Assembly (NCBI RefSeq): GCF_023333595.1
Contig: NZ_JAIQZM010000027.1
Span: 1-64,000, forward strand
Reading direction: 5' to 3'
Source: Argonema galeatum A003/A1
GTDB lineage: Bacteria; Cyanobacteriota; Cyanobacteriia; Cyanobacteriales; Aerosakkonemataceae
DNA length: 64,000 nt
Below are positions 16,214 through 25,668 of this stretch, one piece after another (within the stretch, counting starts at the first letter, position 1; each line of letters opens with the position of its first letter). A program made the position numbers and the translations under genes. The notes under the pieces were generated by a model, which saw only the letters and a list, made by a program, of their open reading frames with translations, did not search any database and had not been told where the DNA came from.

Positions 16214-17734
16214 TTATTCTGTCTTCTGATTATGGATTCCTGAATTCTGGGAGAGGGAAGCGATTTGATAGCTATTAGCGGGAAAAGAAGCAACGAGCGC
16301 ATTTATAGTCGGTTCGCTCCAGCGCACTAACCAGCTAGGCTGTATTCCCAAGAATAAGATCAGGGCGGCTAAAATCAGAGCGGGTGTGCGTTCCTGCCAT
16401 TGAACTTTGGGATAGTAGGCGGTATTGTTGTCCAGTTTACCAAAACAGGTGCGGTTGATCAAAATGACAAAATAAACGGCGGTTAAGCCGCTACAAATCA
16501 CACAGATAAGTGTTGGTATTGGAAAGGTTGAAAAACTGCCTTGGAGGACTAAATATTCAGCGATAAATCCCACTAAGCCAGGGATGCCAGCACTTGCCAT
16601 TCCCCCAAGAACTAATAAGCCACTGGTTAGGGGTAAACCGCGCATGGGACTCATCAAACCGTTGAGAAGATCTAAATCGCGAGTGCCAACTTTTGTTTCG
16701 ATTACTCCTACTAAATAGAAGAGAATTGCGAGGATTAAACTGTGTGCAACCATTTGACTGACTGCGCCGACTAAACTTAGAGGTGTGGCGGCGGCACAAG
16801 CTAAAAGTATATAGCCCATGTGACCGATCGAACTATAGGCAACCATGCGTTTGATGTCTTTTTGTGCGATCGCGCTCAATGCCCCGTAAACCGCACTCAC
16901 AGCCCCCAAAATCGCTAACCCAGGTGCCGCAGTTGCCCAAGCATCTGGGAACAGCGCCAAACCAAAACGCACTAAGCCATAAGTTCCCAATTTGGCGAGT
17001 ACGCCACCGAGAAGAATCGCTACACCTGGAGAAGCTTCTGTGTAAGCATCAGGCAACCAAGTATGCAAAGGAACCAAGGGAATTTTGATGCTGAAGCCTA
17101 CCACTATAGCTGTTAGCAGAATAAGCTGCGTATTTAAAGGTAATTTTTGGGTGGTGAGCGATTCGTAAGCGAAAGTGGGAGTTTCGCTCAACCATGCCAT
17201 ACCCAAGAAAGCACCTAGAATTAGAAATCCGGAAATTGCCGTAAAAAGTAGAAACTTCATCGCCGCGTATTCGCGCTTTTTTCCTCCCCAAACGGCAATC
17301 AACAGATAGAAAGGAATCAGTTCTATCTCGTAAAACAGGAAGAACAGCAGCAAATTTTGAGATAGGAAAGCGCCTGCAACACCAGCATTAACCAACAAAA
17401 TCAAGGCATAGTAAAACTGGGGTCGCGTTAGCTGCGAATTGCCACTGTAAATCACCAACCAAGTTAGCAAACTGTTTATTACCAACAGCGGTAAAGATAA
17501 CCCATCGACACCGAGTCGGTAATTTAATTTCAAAGGTTCAATCCAGGGTATGAATTCAGTAAACTGCATACCCGGATTGCTGATGTCAAATTGGCTAAGC
17601 AGCCAAAATGTCCAGAGAAGAGTAATGGTGGCAACCGCGATCGCGATCGATCGCGATCGGGCCGCTGTTCCTCCCGGCCAAAATCCTACTAAAGCTGCAC
17701 CTAAAACAGGTATCCAGAACAATGGACTGAGCAT
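16214..17734 (-). CDS. ndhD4: NDH-1 subunit NdhD4 (NuoM/ND4 family)
   Basis: 506 residues with about 14 membrane helices, the proton-pumping antiporter-like subunit next to the end of the membrane arm. Typical motifs include LHTWLPDAYTEASPGVAILLGGVLAKLGTYG (about 220-250), ending in the conserved Lys, and AQKDIKRMVAYSSIGHMGYI (about 288-307). The D3/D4 type is inferred from the neighbouring cup gene and the special NdhF. The downstream cupB is 193 bases away with a repeat element between; the carbonic anhydrase gene is 67 bases upstream. Full family length. Confidence 0.93.
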   Translation of the reverse strand: MLSPLFWIPVLGAALVGFWPGGTAARSRSIAIAVATITLLWTFWLLSQFDISNPGMQFTEFIPWIEPLKLNYRLGVDGLSLPLLVINSLLTWLVIYSGNSQLTRPQFYYALILLVNAGVAGAFLSQNLLLFFLFYEIELIPFYLLIAVWGGKKREYAAMKFLLFTAISGFLILGAFLGMAWLSETPTFAYESLTTQKLPLNTQLILLTAIVVGFSIKIPLVPLHTWLPDAYTEASPGVAILLGGVLAKLGTYGLVRFGLALFPDAWATAAPGLAILGAVSAVYGALSAIAQKDIKRMVAYSSIGHMGYILLACAAATPLSLVGAVSQMVAHSLILAILFYLVGVIETKVGTRDLDLLNGLMSPMRGLPLTSGLLVLGGMASAGIPGLVGFIAEYLVLQGSFSTFPIPTLICVICSGLTAVYFVILINRTCFGKLDNNTAYYPKVQWQERTPALILAALILFLGIQPSWLVRWSEPTINALVASFPANSYQIASLSQNSGIHNQKTE

Positions 17735-17801
17735 AGTACAAATTAATTCTGCTTGTTCAGAAAAGTTGTTATTTCAACAGTGGAATAAGGGAGGAAAGCG
17801 A

Positions 17802-18536
17802 CTAAATAACCATACTGACTGCGCCAGTATCCAAATCGTAATATCCGCCGACAACTTTCAGTTTGCCTTCCTTAATTAACTGAGAGATTACTGGCGATGC
17901 TTTTAATTTTTCAGCTTGCAACAAAACATTTGCTTTAATCGCATTTTCTAGTTTATCGCCCCTTTGATTTTTTGAACTTTCCACGGCGGGTTTAATTGCC
18001 GCAAGTAAACTCCCAATTTGACCGGGAACTGGAGCGCCTTTGATGGTTGCATCTACAGCACCGCATCTTTCATGACCGATTACCATTAACACTTTGGCAC
18101 CCAATACTAAAGTGCCAAACTCAAGGCTGCCGATTTCTTCTGGAGTTGCCACATTACCAGCTATGCGACATACAAATAAATCCCCCAGTCCCTGGTCAAA
18201 GATAATCTCGGTAGGGAATCGCGAATCTGCACAACCGAGGATAGCAGCAAACGGTTTCTGACCTCGCGCAACTTCTGTGAGACGCGATCCAGTTTGGTTG
18301 GGGTTTTCACGTTTTTGATTAACGAAGCGTTGATTTCCTGTCATTAACTTTTGCAGAGCCAGATCGGGGGTTATGTCACTTTGGGCTACTGCTGGTTCGG
18401 GGGTGAACAACTGGGAACCTACTTTAGCTGCCACTACGCCTGTCCCTAGCGCGGCAGCGCCAAATTTGAGTAAATTTCTCCTGGAGAAACCGGACTGTTT
18501 ATTTTTTCTGTTCATCAAATTCTTCCTGAATTTCAA
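17802..18536 (-). CDS. Beta-carbonic anhydrase with Tat signal peptide (EcaB-like)
   Basis: 244 residues. The N-terminus has a twin-arginine signal (SRRNLLK, Arg19-20) and a hydrophobic stretch ending near AVAQ (about 51), so it is exported to periplasm or lumen, or tethered there. The beta-CA zinc and catalytic set is complete: Cys102, Asp104 and Arg106 in GCADSRF, then His155 and Cys158 in GHERCGA. It lies between ndhF4 and ndhD4 in the same direction, which suggests it supplies or recaptures CO2 for the NDH-1 CO2-uptake complex. EcaB of Synechocystis is reported as a thylakoid-associated beta-CA linked to CupA/CupB function. An alternative ATG seven codons in keeps the Tat motif. Confidence 0.9.
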   Translation of the reverse strand: MKFRKNLMNRKNKQSGFSRRNLLKFGAAALGTGVVAAKVGSQLFTPEPAVAQSDITPDLALQKLMTGNQRFVNQKRENPNQTGSRLTEVARGQKPFAAILGCADSRFPTEIIFDQGLGDLFVCRIAGNVATPEEIGSLEFGTLVLGAKVLMVIGHERCGAVDATIKGAPVPGQIGSLLAAIKPAVESSKNQRGDKLENAIKANVLLQAEKLKASPVISQLIKEGKLKVVGGYYDLDTGAVSMVI

Positions 18537-18623
18537 AGGTTTAATTAGATTACCAGAAATTGTGAGTTCGATCGAGTCAGTATCGAGGACTGAGGCGGTG
18601 TTTTAGGCAATATTTTTGGTTTC

Positions 18624-18666
18624 GCCCCCCTAGCCCCCCAGATTTGGGGGGTTGGGGGGGCTAGGG
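18624..18666. repeat. G/C-rich inverted repeat between ndhF4 and the carbonic anhydrase gene
   Basis: CCCCCCTAGCCCCCC and GGGGGGGCTAGGG are near-perfect inverses around AGATTT. A very stable hairpin is possible and could reduce read-through from ndhF4 into the anhydrase gene. Confidence 0.55.
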
Positions 18667-18701
18667 CGTAAGTCCTGTTCACTTCGTTTCGCTAACGCAC
18701 C

Positions 18702-20564
18702 CTACGGACTAAGGACTAGCGAAAGACGAATCAACAGTGGCCAAGTCATCGTAATTAGCAGCAAAATTACACCGAATAGGATTGTCAGCGCGTAAAACTG
18801 CGTCTGTCCAGAAACGTTGTACTTTAAGCTTTGGCCGCTAAACATTGTGGCTAAACCGACAAAGTTGACGATGCCATCTACTAAGTAGCGATCGATCGCA
18901 GAAATGATGTTAGACACTAAGCCAACTACAAAAACAATCGTGACCCGGTAAAGTTGGGGAGTATAAAAGTCGTATGCAAATAAGTCTTGCAGTGGTTGGT
19001 AACCCAACTTTACTGGTTTTGGCCAATTGTTATTGAGATAAATTAAACTGCCAACACCACAACCAATTACACTTGACGAAACCAGTAAAACCGCTGCGGT
19101 TATATTTAAAGTTGTCCAATCTGGTAACAGTTGCCATTGCCAAAGTAGCAATGGAACGTGCAGGGTTAAGCCCATTAAAATTATCATGGGCAATGCCATC
19201 GGCCAGTGAACTTCTGGCGCTCGCTGTGACATGGCCTTGCTTTTACCAGCGAAAATCGAACCAAATTCGCGAGTTACGCTAAATGCCGTTAAACCGTTAA
19301 CTATTAGCACAACCCAAAATAACCAAGATTCATTTGTCCAAAGACGATCTGCTAATTGCAGCAAAGCCCAAAAGCAACCGAAAGGCGGTACAGCTAACAA
19401 TCCGAAAGCGCCGACAATATAAGATAGTGCCGATACGGGTCTGCGCGACCAAAGACCGCCAAGTTGGGTGAGATCCTGGGTGATACCGTTCCAAACGATC
19501 GCGCCAGTACTCATCACCAATAGGGCCATCGCCAAAGCGTAGGTTAACAGCAACATCAGCGCCACTTCAGCTTGCTGGGTGCCAACTGCAATGAAGACTA
19601 AACCCATGTAGGCGCTGACGGTGTAAGATAAGGAGCGTTTGATGTCAATTTGTGCGATCGCAATTAAACTCGCGCCAATTGCTGTCACCGCACCGACCAA
19701 CACCGTAACTGACGTCACTAACGGCGAAAGCGCTAAAACTGGTTGCAATTTCACCAACACCCAAGCACCAGTCGCCACCACAACCGAGTTCCGCAAAATT
19801 GTAGAGGGAACTGGCCCTTCCATTGCTTCATCCAACCACAAATGCAGCGGAAATTGAGCGCATTTACCCATCGGTCCAGCAATTAAAGCCAATCCCAATA
19901 AAGCCGCAGTTGTTGGCGAAATCTGGGCTGTTTTTGCCCATTCTGCTAATTCAGAAAAGTTCCAAGTTCCAGCTATAGGCAACAGCGCCAGCACTCCCAT
20001 CAGCAGCAATAAATCTCCTACCCGTTTTGTTAAGAAAGCGTCTCTGGCACCCGTCACCACCAAAGGTTGACTAAACCATAACCCAACGAGTAGGTAGGTT
20101 CCCAAAGTGAGAACTTCCAGAATCATGTAACTGAAAAACAAGGAATTGCAGAGAGCAAGACTGCACATTCCGGCTTCAAAAAGTGCCAGTAAGGAATAAA
20201 ATCTTGCCCATCCCCAGTCCATCTCCATGTAGCCGATCGCATAAATCTGCGCTAACAGATTCAAAAAAGTTACTAAAACTGTGACACCGACGGTAATAGA
20301 AGAGATTTCCAAAGGTATAGATAATTCCAACCCGGCTACGTTCACCCAGGGAATTACTAACTGTTGCGCTGGCAGATCCCAAGTGGCTATTAAGGCAAGT
20401 AAGCCGTGTATAAAAGCTGTTAATGTCATCAACAAGTTGATGTAACCAGCCGGTCTTGGGCCAGTATAACGAATAATTCCCGGCGACCAAGGTATTGACA
20501 AAATCACCCCCGTAAGGGCATAACATGGTATTAACCAAACGGTCTGAAGCAGAACGTGAGACAT
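18702..20564 (-). CDS. ndhF4: NDH-1 subunit NdhF4 (NuoL/ND5 family, CO2-uptake type)
   Basis: 620 residues with about 16 membrane helices. Standard motifs are FPLHLWLDEAMEGPVPSTIL and QIDIKRSLSYTVSAYMGLV. The usual HAATMVTAG of respiratory NuoL/NdhF1 is replaced by RNSVVVATGAW, which I recall as characteristic of the F3/F4 subunits of CO2-uptake complexes. It heads the minus-strand operon ndhF4-CA-ndhD4-cupB, with about 260 bases of AT-rich upstream DNA for a promoter. The C-terminal amphipathic part after residue 520 is short, as in F3/F4. Confidence 0.92.
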   Translation of the reverse strand: MSHVLLQTVWLIPCYALTGVILSIPWSPGIIRYTGPRPAGYINLLMTLTAFIHGLLALIATWDLPAQQLVIPWVNVAGLELSIPLEISSITVGVTVLVTFLNLLAQIYAIGYMEMDWGWARFYSLLALFEAGMCSLALCNSLFFSYMILEVLTLGTYLLVGLWFSQPLVVTGARDAFLTKRVGDLLLLMGVLALLPIAGTWNFSELAEWAKTAQISPTTAALLGLALIAGPMGKCAQFPLHLWLDEAMEGPVPSTILRNSVVVATGAWVLVKLQPVLALSPLVTSVTVLVGAVTAIGASLIAIAQIDIKRSLSYTVSAYMGLVFIAVGTQQAEVALMLLLTYALAMALLVMSTGAIVWNGITQDLTQLGGLWSRRPVSALSYIVGAFGLLAVPPFGCFWALLQLADRLWTNESWLFWVVLIVNGLTAFSVTREFGSIFAGKSKAMSQRAPEVHWPMALPMIILMGLTLHVPLLLWQWQLLPDWTTLNITAAVLLVSSSVIGCGVGSLIYLNNNWPKPVKLGYQPLQDLFAYDFYTPQLYRVTIVFVVGLVSNIISAIDRYLVDGIVNFVGLATMFSGQSLKYNVSGQTQFYALTILFGVILLLITMTWPLLIRLSLVLSP

Positions 20565-20827
20565 CTAGATTACCTCGAAAGTTTCACCCAAAACTCAACC
20601 CCTATCAATGAGGCTGAGTTTATTCACCTCGCTCAAAACGATTCAGATTGTGCTGTTTAATTTTTTTTTAATCTTTGTTTTTAGAGTTTAATGTTCAGCG
20701 GATTAAAAATAAATAGCGAAAACATAAAATTTAACGATGGTAAAGATAGATTGGATTCTATGGCAAAGTGCTGAGTGTTGAGTGGGTAATTCTCCTCTGC
20801 CCCCCTGCCCCTCTGCCCCTCTGCCCC

Positions 20828-23338
20828 TTACTTGTACGGACGAATAGGAATTTCAATAATGAACTCTGACCCCTGTCCAGGATCTGAGATACACTTCAGC
20901 TGACCGCCGTGTTTTTCAGCGACAATCTGGTAGCTAATCGATAGCCCCAAACCAGTTCCTTTGCCTACGGGCTTTGTGGTAAAAAATGGATCGAAGAGGC
21001 GTTTTCTCACATCCTGGGTCATTCCCGGCCCATTATCGCGAATTGCGATCGCAACGAATTGGGCGTAGGGCGTAGGGTCTTGGGCATTGGGGATACAGTT
21101 ATCTTCCGGGAACTGGTTTTCTTGCCGATCGCACCATCGCCCCCTGAAGGTGCGGATAGTGATTATTTTGGGTGGGATTTGGTTTTCTAGGGCGTCGATC
21201 GCATTGCTGAGGACGTTCATAAACACCTGGTTGAGCTGTCCGGCATAGCACTCCACCAAGGGCAAATCGCCATACTCCTTAATTAGTTGAATCTCCGGCC
21301 CCTTGGCCGTACCTTTGAAGCGATGTTGTAAAATCAGCAACGTGCTGTCAATACCTTCGTGGATGTTGACAAGTTTCATTTCGGCTTCATCGAGGCGCGA
21401 GAAGTTCCGCAGCGACAGCACAATCTGACGAATCCGTTCTGTACCCACCTGCATCGAGGTTAATAATTTGGGTAAGTCATCCTTGAGAAATTCTAGATCG
21501 ATCGCCTCAGTTTTATGGTGAATTTCTGCGGCTGGGTTGGGGTAATGTTGTTGATACAAGCGCAGCAGTTCCAGCAGATCTTCAATGTAATCGCTGGCAT
21601 AAGAAAGGTTGCCGTAGATAAAATTGATGGGATTGTTAATCTCGTGGGCAATCCCTGCCACCATTTGACCGAGACTGGACATTTTTTCAGTTTGTACCAG
21701 TTGAGCTTCGGTTTGTTTTAAATTTTCCAAAGCTCCTTCTAGCTGTTGCGCCTGGGATTGGGCGGCGTTTGCGGCGGCGCGGGTTTGGGCAAAAAGTTCG
21801 GCTTGATCGATCGCGATCGCCAATTGGTCTACAACGGCTTTGAGCAGCTCCACTTCGCTCTCGCCCCAAGGTCGAGGGCCGCTACAATGGCTGCATACGA
21901 CAGCTCCCAGCTGACCGGAGCGAGTTGCCAAAGGTATTAGCAATTGCGAGGTAACGCCCAAAGTGCTTAGGAGTACTTGCTCTTGGTTATCGAGATTGGC
22001 AAGGTTGCTAATATCATCTATGCGAATTGTCTCTAAATTGACGATTTTTTTTACCAGAACGGTAACTTTCTCGGTTGGGTAGTCTGCTAACAAGCTGGCT
22101 AGGTTGGGATTGCACGCTTCGTGAGTTACAGTCAGGCTGGGGTGTTGCGGATCGGGCCAGCACCACAGAAAGTGACAGCGATCGATTTGCAATAAACTGC
22201 GAATCTCATTGACAGCAGTACCCAAAATAGTATCCAGATCTAGAGAATTTCTGATTTGGCTAGCTAGACGGAACAGCAAGCTTTCTCGACGGGACAGCAG
22301 TTCCGATCGCGCCCAAGAACGGTCAATTGCTACAGCAATGGCGTTGGCTACCCACTCCAACATATTATGGCCTTCTTCGCTTAAGGGTTGACGGCTAAAA
22401 AGAGCCATAACGCCAACCAACCGCTCTTCTACAATCAGGGGATACCCTGCAAAAGCTTTTACTTGTTCGCCGCTATAAGGTTTTACTCGTTCCAACCATG
22501 CAGTTACACCGAGACGATCGCGATCTCGGAAGTCGTTGGTTAAGTAAGCTTGATGAGTTCGAGCGATCGTCTCAACGACGCTGCTGTCTGGGCGAATATA
22601 ATCACATACAGCTGCTGTGTAAGGTTCATTAGGGGCGACCCATGCGTCGCCCCTAACATCTGTAGCAAACGCTAGAGCCTGAAGTTCCAATCGATCCGAC
22701 CCTTGCTTAACTGTCCAGATGCAAGCATTAACAGCATCTAAATGATCTATCATAATTTGGGTGCAACGGTTGAGGATTTCCGATATCGCTCCACCTTGTC
22801 CCAGGGCAATACCTACCTGGGCACCGAAACCTGAGAGGCGCGATCGTTCCATCAGCATCGCCTCTGACTGCTTCCTCGCCGTCACATCCCGGAAATAAAC
22901 CGACAAACCGCCCTGATAAGGATAAGCTCTGATCTCCAACCAAATACCCAGTCGTGGATAAAACTCCTCAAAATGAACTGTCACCCCCCTGGATATTGCT
23001 CTAGTAAATTCTTTCTCAAACGTGGAACCGATCGCCTCTGGTAACTCATCCCATATACACTTACCAATTAACTCTTTCTTGCTTCCCAGCATGGGTTCCG
23101 CCCTTGCGTTTAAGTAGGTGAACCGCCATTCGCGATCCAGCACAAAAAAAGCATCTGTAATGCTTTCAAAAATCTCAACAATATTCCACGGTATTTCTGG
23201 CGGCATTTCCCTCACTTTTATTACCTTGCGCCGTAGGTGGCTTCCGCCCCGTAGCGATCGTTGCCTAACCACTTGGCGACTTATCGTTTTAAGTGCCTCA
23301 CACCGCTCGCAGCTCAAATCGGGTGGTACGTAATCCAT
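20828..23338 (-). CDS. PAS-GAF-GAF sensor histidine kinase
   Basis: 836 residues from ATG at 23338, which is preceded by GGAGAAA; a longer frame to 23482 adds an unconvincing stretch. It has a PAS domain (about 55-160), a first GAF (about 170-350), a second GAF (about 360-530), a coiled coil (about 532-560), HisKA with His565 in GIAHEINNP, and HATPase_c (about 650-832) with DNGPGM, FFTTKPVGKGTGLGL. No membrane segments, so it is cytosolic. The second GAF contains Cys-His (DRCHFLWCW), but the surroundings are unlike bilin-binding GAF domains. A single-domain response regulator is divergently encoded 640 bp away and may be the partner. A proline/acid-rich insert in the ATPase domain (about residues 735-755) is variable sequence. 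Confidence 0.88.
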   Translation of the reverse strand: MDYVPPDLSCERCEALKTISRQVVRQRSLRGGSHLRRKVIKVREMPPEIPWNIVEIFESITDAFFVLDREWRFTYLNARAEPMLGSKKELIGKCIWDELPEAIGSTFEKEFTRAISRGVTVHFEEFYPRLGIWLEIRAYPYQGGLSVYFRDVTARKQSEAMLMERSRLSGFGAQVGIALGQGGAISEILNRCTQIMIDHLDAVNACIWTVKQGSDRLELQALAFATDVRGDAWVAPNEPYTAAVCDYIRPDSSVVETIARTHQAYLTNDFRDRDRLGVTAWLERVKPYSGEQVKAFAGYPLIVEERLVGVMALFSRQPLSEEGHNMLEWVANAIAVAIDRSWARSELLSRRESLLFRLASQIRNSLDLDTILGTAVNEIRSLLQIDRCHFLWCWPDPQHPSLTVTHEACNPNLASLLADYPTEKVTVLVKKIVNLETIRIDDISNLANLDNQEQVLLSTLGVTSQLLIPLATRSGQLGAVVCSHCSGPRPWGESEVELLKAVVDQLAIAIDQAELFAQTRAAANAAQSQAQQLEGALENLKQTEAQLVQTEKMSSLGQMVAGIAHEINNPINFIYGNLSYASDYIEDLLELLRLYQQHYPNPAAEIHHKTEAIDLEFLKDDLPKLLTSMQVGTERIRQIVLSLRNFSRLDEAEMKLVNIHEGIDSTLLILQHRFKGTAKGPEIQLIKEYGDLPLVECYAGQLNQVFMNVLSNAIDALENQIPPKIITIRTFRGRWCDRQENQFPEDNCIPNAQDPTPYAQFVAIAIRDNGPGMTQDVRKRLFDPFFTTKPVGKGTGLGLSISYQIVAEKHGGQLKCISDPGQGSEFIIEIPIRPYK

Positions 23339-23976
23339 CCGTTTTTCTCCAGGGTACTGCGACCATAACACTTGGACTAGCGTTTTCTGGCTGGATCGGC
23401 TTAGTCGATGGACAGCCCAGCCTTTCTGGCAGCAATTCTCAAGCGTGAGTTTGGGAGAGCCATTTCTATACCGCGCAAGCATGGTTGGGAGCGGAGGATG
23501 TCACTACACTTAGCGTACCCATAAGCAGTCCCTCAGTTTTCACTAATGGTACACCAGGGTAAAACCGAATTTTCGCATGGTCGGTTATTGCTGGACTTTT
23601 GGCAAACCGTTCGTCAGCTAACGCATCCAGCACTATCAACATCTCGGAGCGGCGTCGCCCCCCATACCCGACAGTCGAATTACAATTTAGCTCTCCGGTT
23701 GTATTTTAATATTTATTTTAAATTGTTTAACTAATTATTACAATTACTTTTTAATTATTCTTAAGCTGATTTAACATAATTCAATATAATTATGGTGGGA
23801 CAGTTGTCGCTATCGATGCAGGTGGAAATGTGTTAATAAAAGTCCTAGATGTTTGATTTGACTCCTGAGTTTACATAAAAAATTTCGCCAACTTAACCTG
23901 TTCGCCCCTGAAGTAGGTTCTGAGAACAAGTTAAAGTTGTGTTATTAGGGTAGAGTAAAAGACTGGAGCAAAAAAT
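23339..23976. other. Divergent intergenic region
   Basis: Separates the histidine kinase from the response regulator and must hold both promoters. The right half is very AT-rich (23690-23790). I see no further gene or clear repeat; one 62-codon frame at 23546-23734 lacks coding features. Confidence 0.5.
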
Positions 23977-24390
23977 ATGCCTTCAAATATAGGTAATGTG
24001 CCGACAATCCTAGCAGTGGATGATAGTGTGGTCACGCAAGAAATGGTCAAACGTGCTTTAGCGGGAGACTATCGGGTTTTAGTGGCAGGAAATGCTGTAG
24101 ACGCCTTGGCAATGATTTACCACGAAAAAATTGCTGTCCTATTGCTGGATGTTTCCATGCCCGGTATTGATGGTTTGGAGTTTTGTCGCACCGTGCGTAA
24201 CTTACCTCAGTTTCGCGACCTGCCGATTATTATGCTGACGGCAAGAGACAAATTGTTTGACAAAGTGCAAGGGCGTCTGGCAGGTGCGACAGAATATTTA
24301 ACTAAGCCATTTGATACCAATCAATTGCGTCAGGTTGTTGGCAAGTTTGTCAGTGCTGATTTGGCTTCAGAAGTTCAGGGCGAAGTTTAA
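23977..24390 (+). CDS. Single-domain response regulator (CheY-like)
   Basis: 137 residues, one receiver domain with no output domain. Acidic pocket Asp15-Asp16 in AVDDS, phospho-acceptor Asp58 in VLLLDVSMPG, switch Thr in MLTAR and Lys110 in YLTKPF are all present. GGAG lies nine bases before the ATG. The divergent histidine kinase at 20828-23338 is the obvious candidate partner, though this is inferred from position only. Downstream, TTTTAGATTTTAG repeats mark the end of the transcript. Confidence 0.9.
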   Translation: MPSNIGNVPTILAVDDSVVTQEMVKRALAGDYRVLVAGNAVDALAMIYHEKIAVLLLDVSMPGIDGLEFCRTVRNLPQFRDLPIIMLTARDKLFDKVQGRLAGATEYLTKPFDTNQLRQVVGKFVSADLASEVQGEV

Positions 24391-24452
24391 TCAATTTTAG
24401 ATCTTAGATTTTAGATTTTAGATTGGGGGTTTATTGGTAAGATAAATTAAAT

Positions 24453-24965
24453 TTATTCAGGCATCTGAATAAATTCGCGAATCGCACGCAAAGCAGAGGG
24501 ATGGGGCAGAGAATTAGGACGAACTTGTTTAAGCCAGTTAGCTGCTTCCCAAAGTTCCATTTTGTGATATCGACACAGGTAAGCAATACAAACCGTGGGC
24601 GAGCGCTCAATCCCTGCGAGACAATGAACATAAGTTGGCACTGAATTTTCCATATTTTCGCGAACTACAGCTACTGCTTCAGCTAGCTGTTCTACTGTTA
24701 GCTCAGTTGTGTAAAATCGATCCGGTAAAACCAGACGCAAACATTGAAAATTTTGGGTAATATCTTCTGGTAAAGTTCCCTCTGACTCCGCACACAGGGA
24801 AAATACAAATTTAATGTTGGCTTTCAAGAGTGCAGCACCGTCACCCGCTTGGGGTAATCTTCCCACAGCTAGCTTTTCCGGAAGCACCCAGTGGATGGGA
24901 AGTTCGGTTTTGGGGGAAGTAGATTTGGGTTCGATTCCCAGGAGTCGTTTGAATTGGTCGAGCAT
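24453..24965 (-). CDS. Dual-specificity/tyrosine phosphatase family protein
   Basis: 170 residues. The Cys-based phosphatase loop HCLAGIERS holds Cys115 and Arg121 (CX5R), with the general-acid Asp likely in LPDRFY (about residue 82). The fold resembles DSP/MTM-like phosphatases. No signal peptide or membrane segment, so it is cytosolic. Substrate unknown, either phospho-Tyr/Ser or a small molecule. No operon partner on this strand. Confidence 0.82.
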   Translation of the reverse strand: MLDQFKRLLGIEPKSTSPKTELPIHWVLPEKLAVGRLPQAGDGAALLKANIKFVFSLCAESEGTLPEDITQNFQCLRLVLPDRFYTTELTVEQLAEAVAVVRENMENSVPTYVHCLAGIERSPTVCIAYLCRYHKMELWEAANWLKQVRPNSLPHPSALRAIREFIQMPE

Positions 24966-25198
24966 TTGGTGCAGAAACCGCGTTAGTTTTTGCTTTGTCT
25001 GGGCAGTAGCACATATAAGCTGTGCTTTTTTAAGCTATAGCATACTTTGGATAGATGCGATCGCTTTTAATGTATCGCCCGCTCTCGTAGCTGTTTCGCA
25101 ATTATAGTGAATGCGATCGCTTTCACGACAACCTTTGGCACAATTATAATTATCGACGAAAGTTCGTTGCCCGGTGAGCTAATCCCCAAAATAAGCGC

Positions 25199-25576
25199 AT
25201 GACTCAAGTTACACTAGCAGAAATAGCACGGTTTCGTTCTCAATTTGCAGATTATCCCACAGCTTTACAAGCCCTGCAAGCGATCGAGGATTGCGAAGGG
25301 GATTTAGAAGATGCCGCTATAGCCTTGGCAATCCGCGCCGGACAGCAACCGGAGATCGCAAATTCCGATTGGTTGGGCATTCTAGCCCGTAAATGCCGTT
25401 CTGTTATCTGTCGCAGCGAATTTCGCGATGATTTGTTAAATGGAAATTTTGCCGAAATAGTGCCCTACTTGGCAGCAACCAGTCTTTGCCCTGCACTGTT
25501 GGCAACTCCAGTCATTATGTATGTCGTTCTAGAGGGCATAAACGATTTTTGTCACCCGATCGATCCTGTTGTATAG
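25199..25576 (+). CDS. Unknown protein with a UBA-like N-terminal helical domain
   Basis: 125 residues. Residues about 18-48 (PTALQALQAIEDCEGDLEDA) resemble a UBA-type three-helix motif. The C-terminal third (LCPALLATPVIMYVVLEG) is hydrophobic and could be one membrane helix or a buried helix. I do not recognise a named family and cannot assign a function. It stands alone between a divergent phosphatase gene and a convergent nuclease-like gene. Confidence 0.65.
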   Translation: MTQVTLAEIARFRSQFADYPTALQALQAIEDCEGDLEDAAIALAIRAGQQPEIANSDWLGILARKCRSVICRSEFRDDLLNGNFAEIVPYLAATSLCPALLATPVIMYVVLEGINDFCHPIDPVV

Positions 25577-25668
25577 TATCTCTCGGCTCTTTCGGAGTTG
25601 TGATGCTTTTGTTCAAAAAATCACATTTTATAGCTTAGTAAATATGAAAGAGCCGTTTTTCGATCCAT

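Noticed and set aside
22140-22240. Bilin-binding GAF in the histidine kinase (Cys-His in DRCHFLWCW)
   Set aside because: The pair lies early in the domain, not at the chromophore position seen in cyanobacteriochromes.
23546-23734. 62-codon plus-strand frame upstream of the response regulator
   Set aside because: Composition is that of AT-rich intergenic DNA and no ribosome site precedes it.
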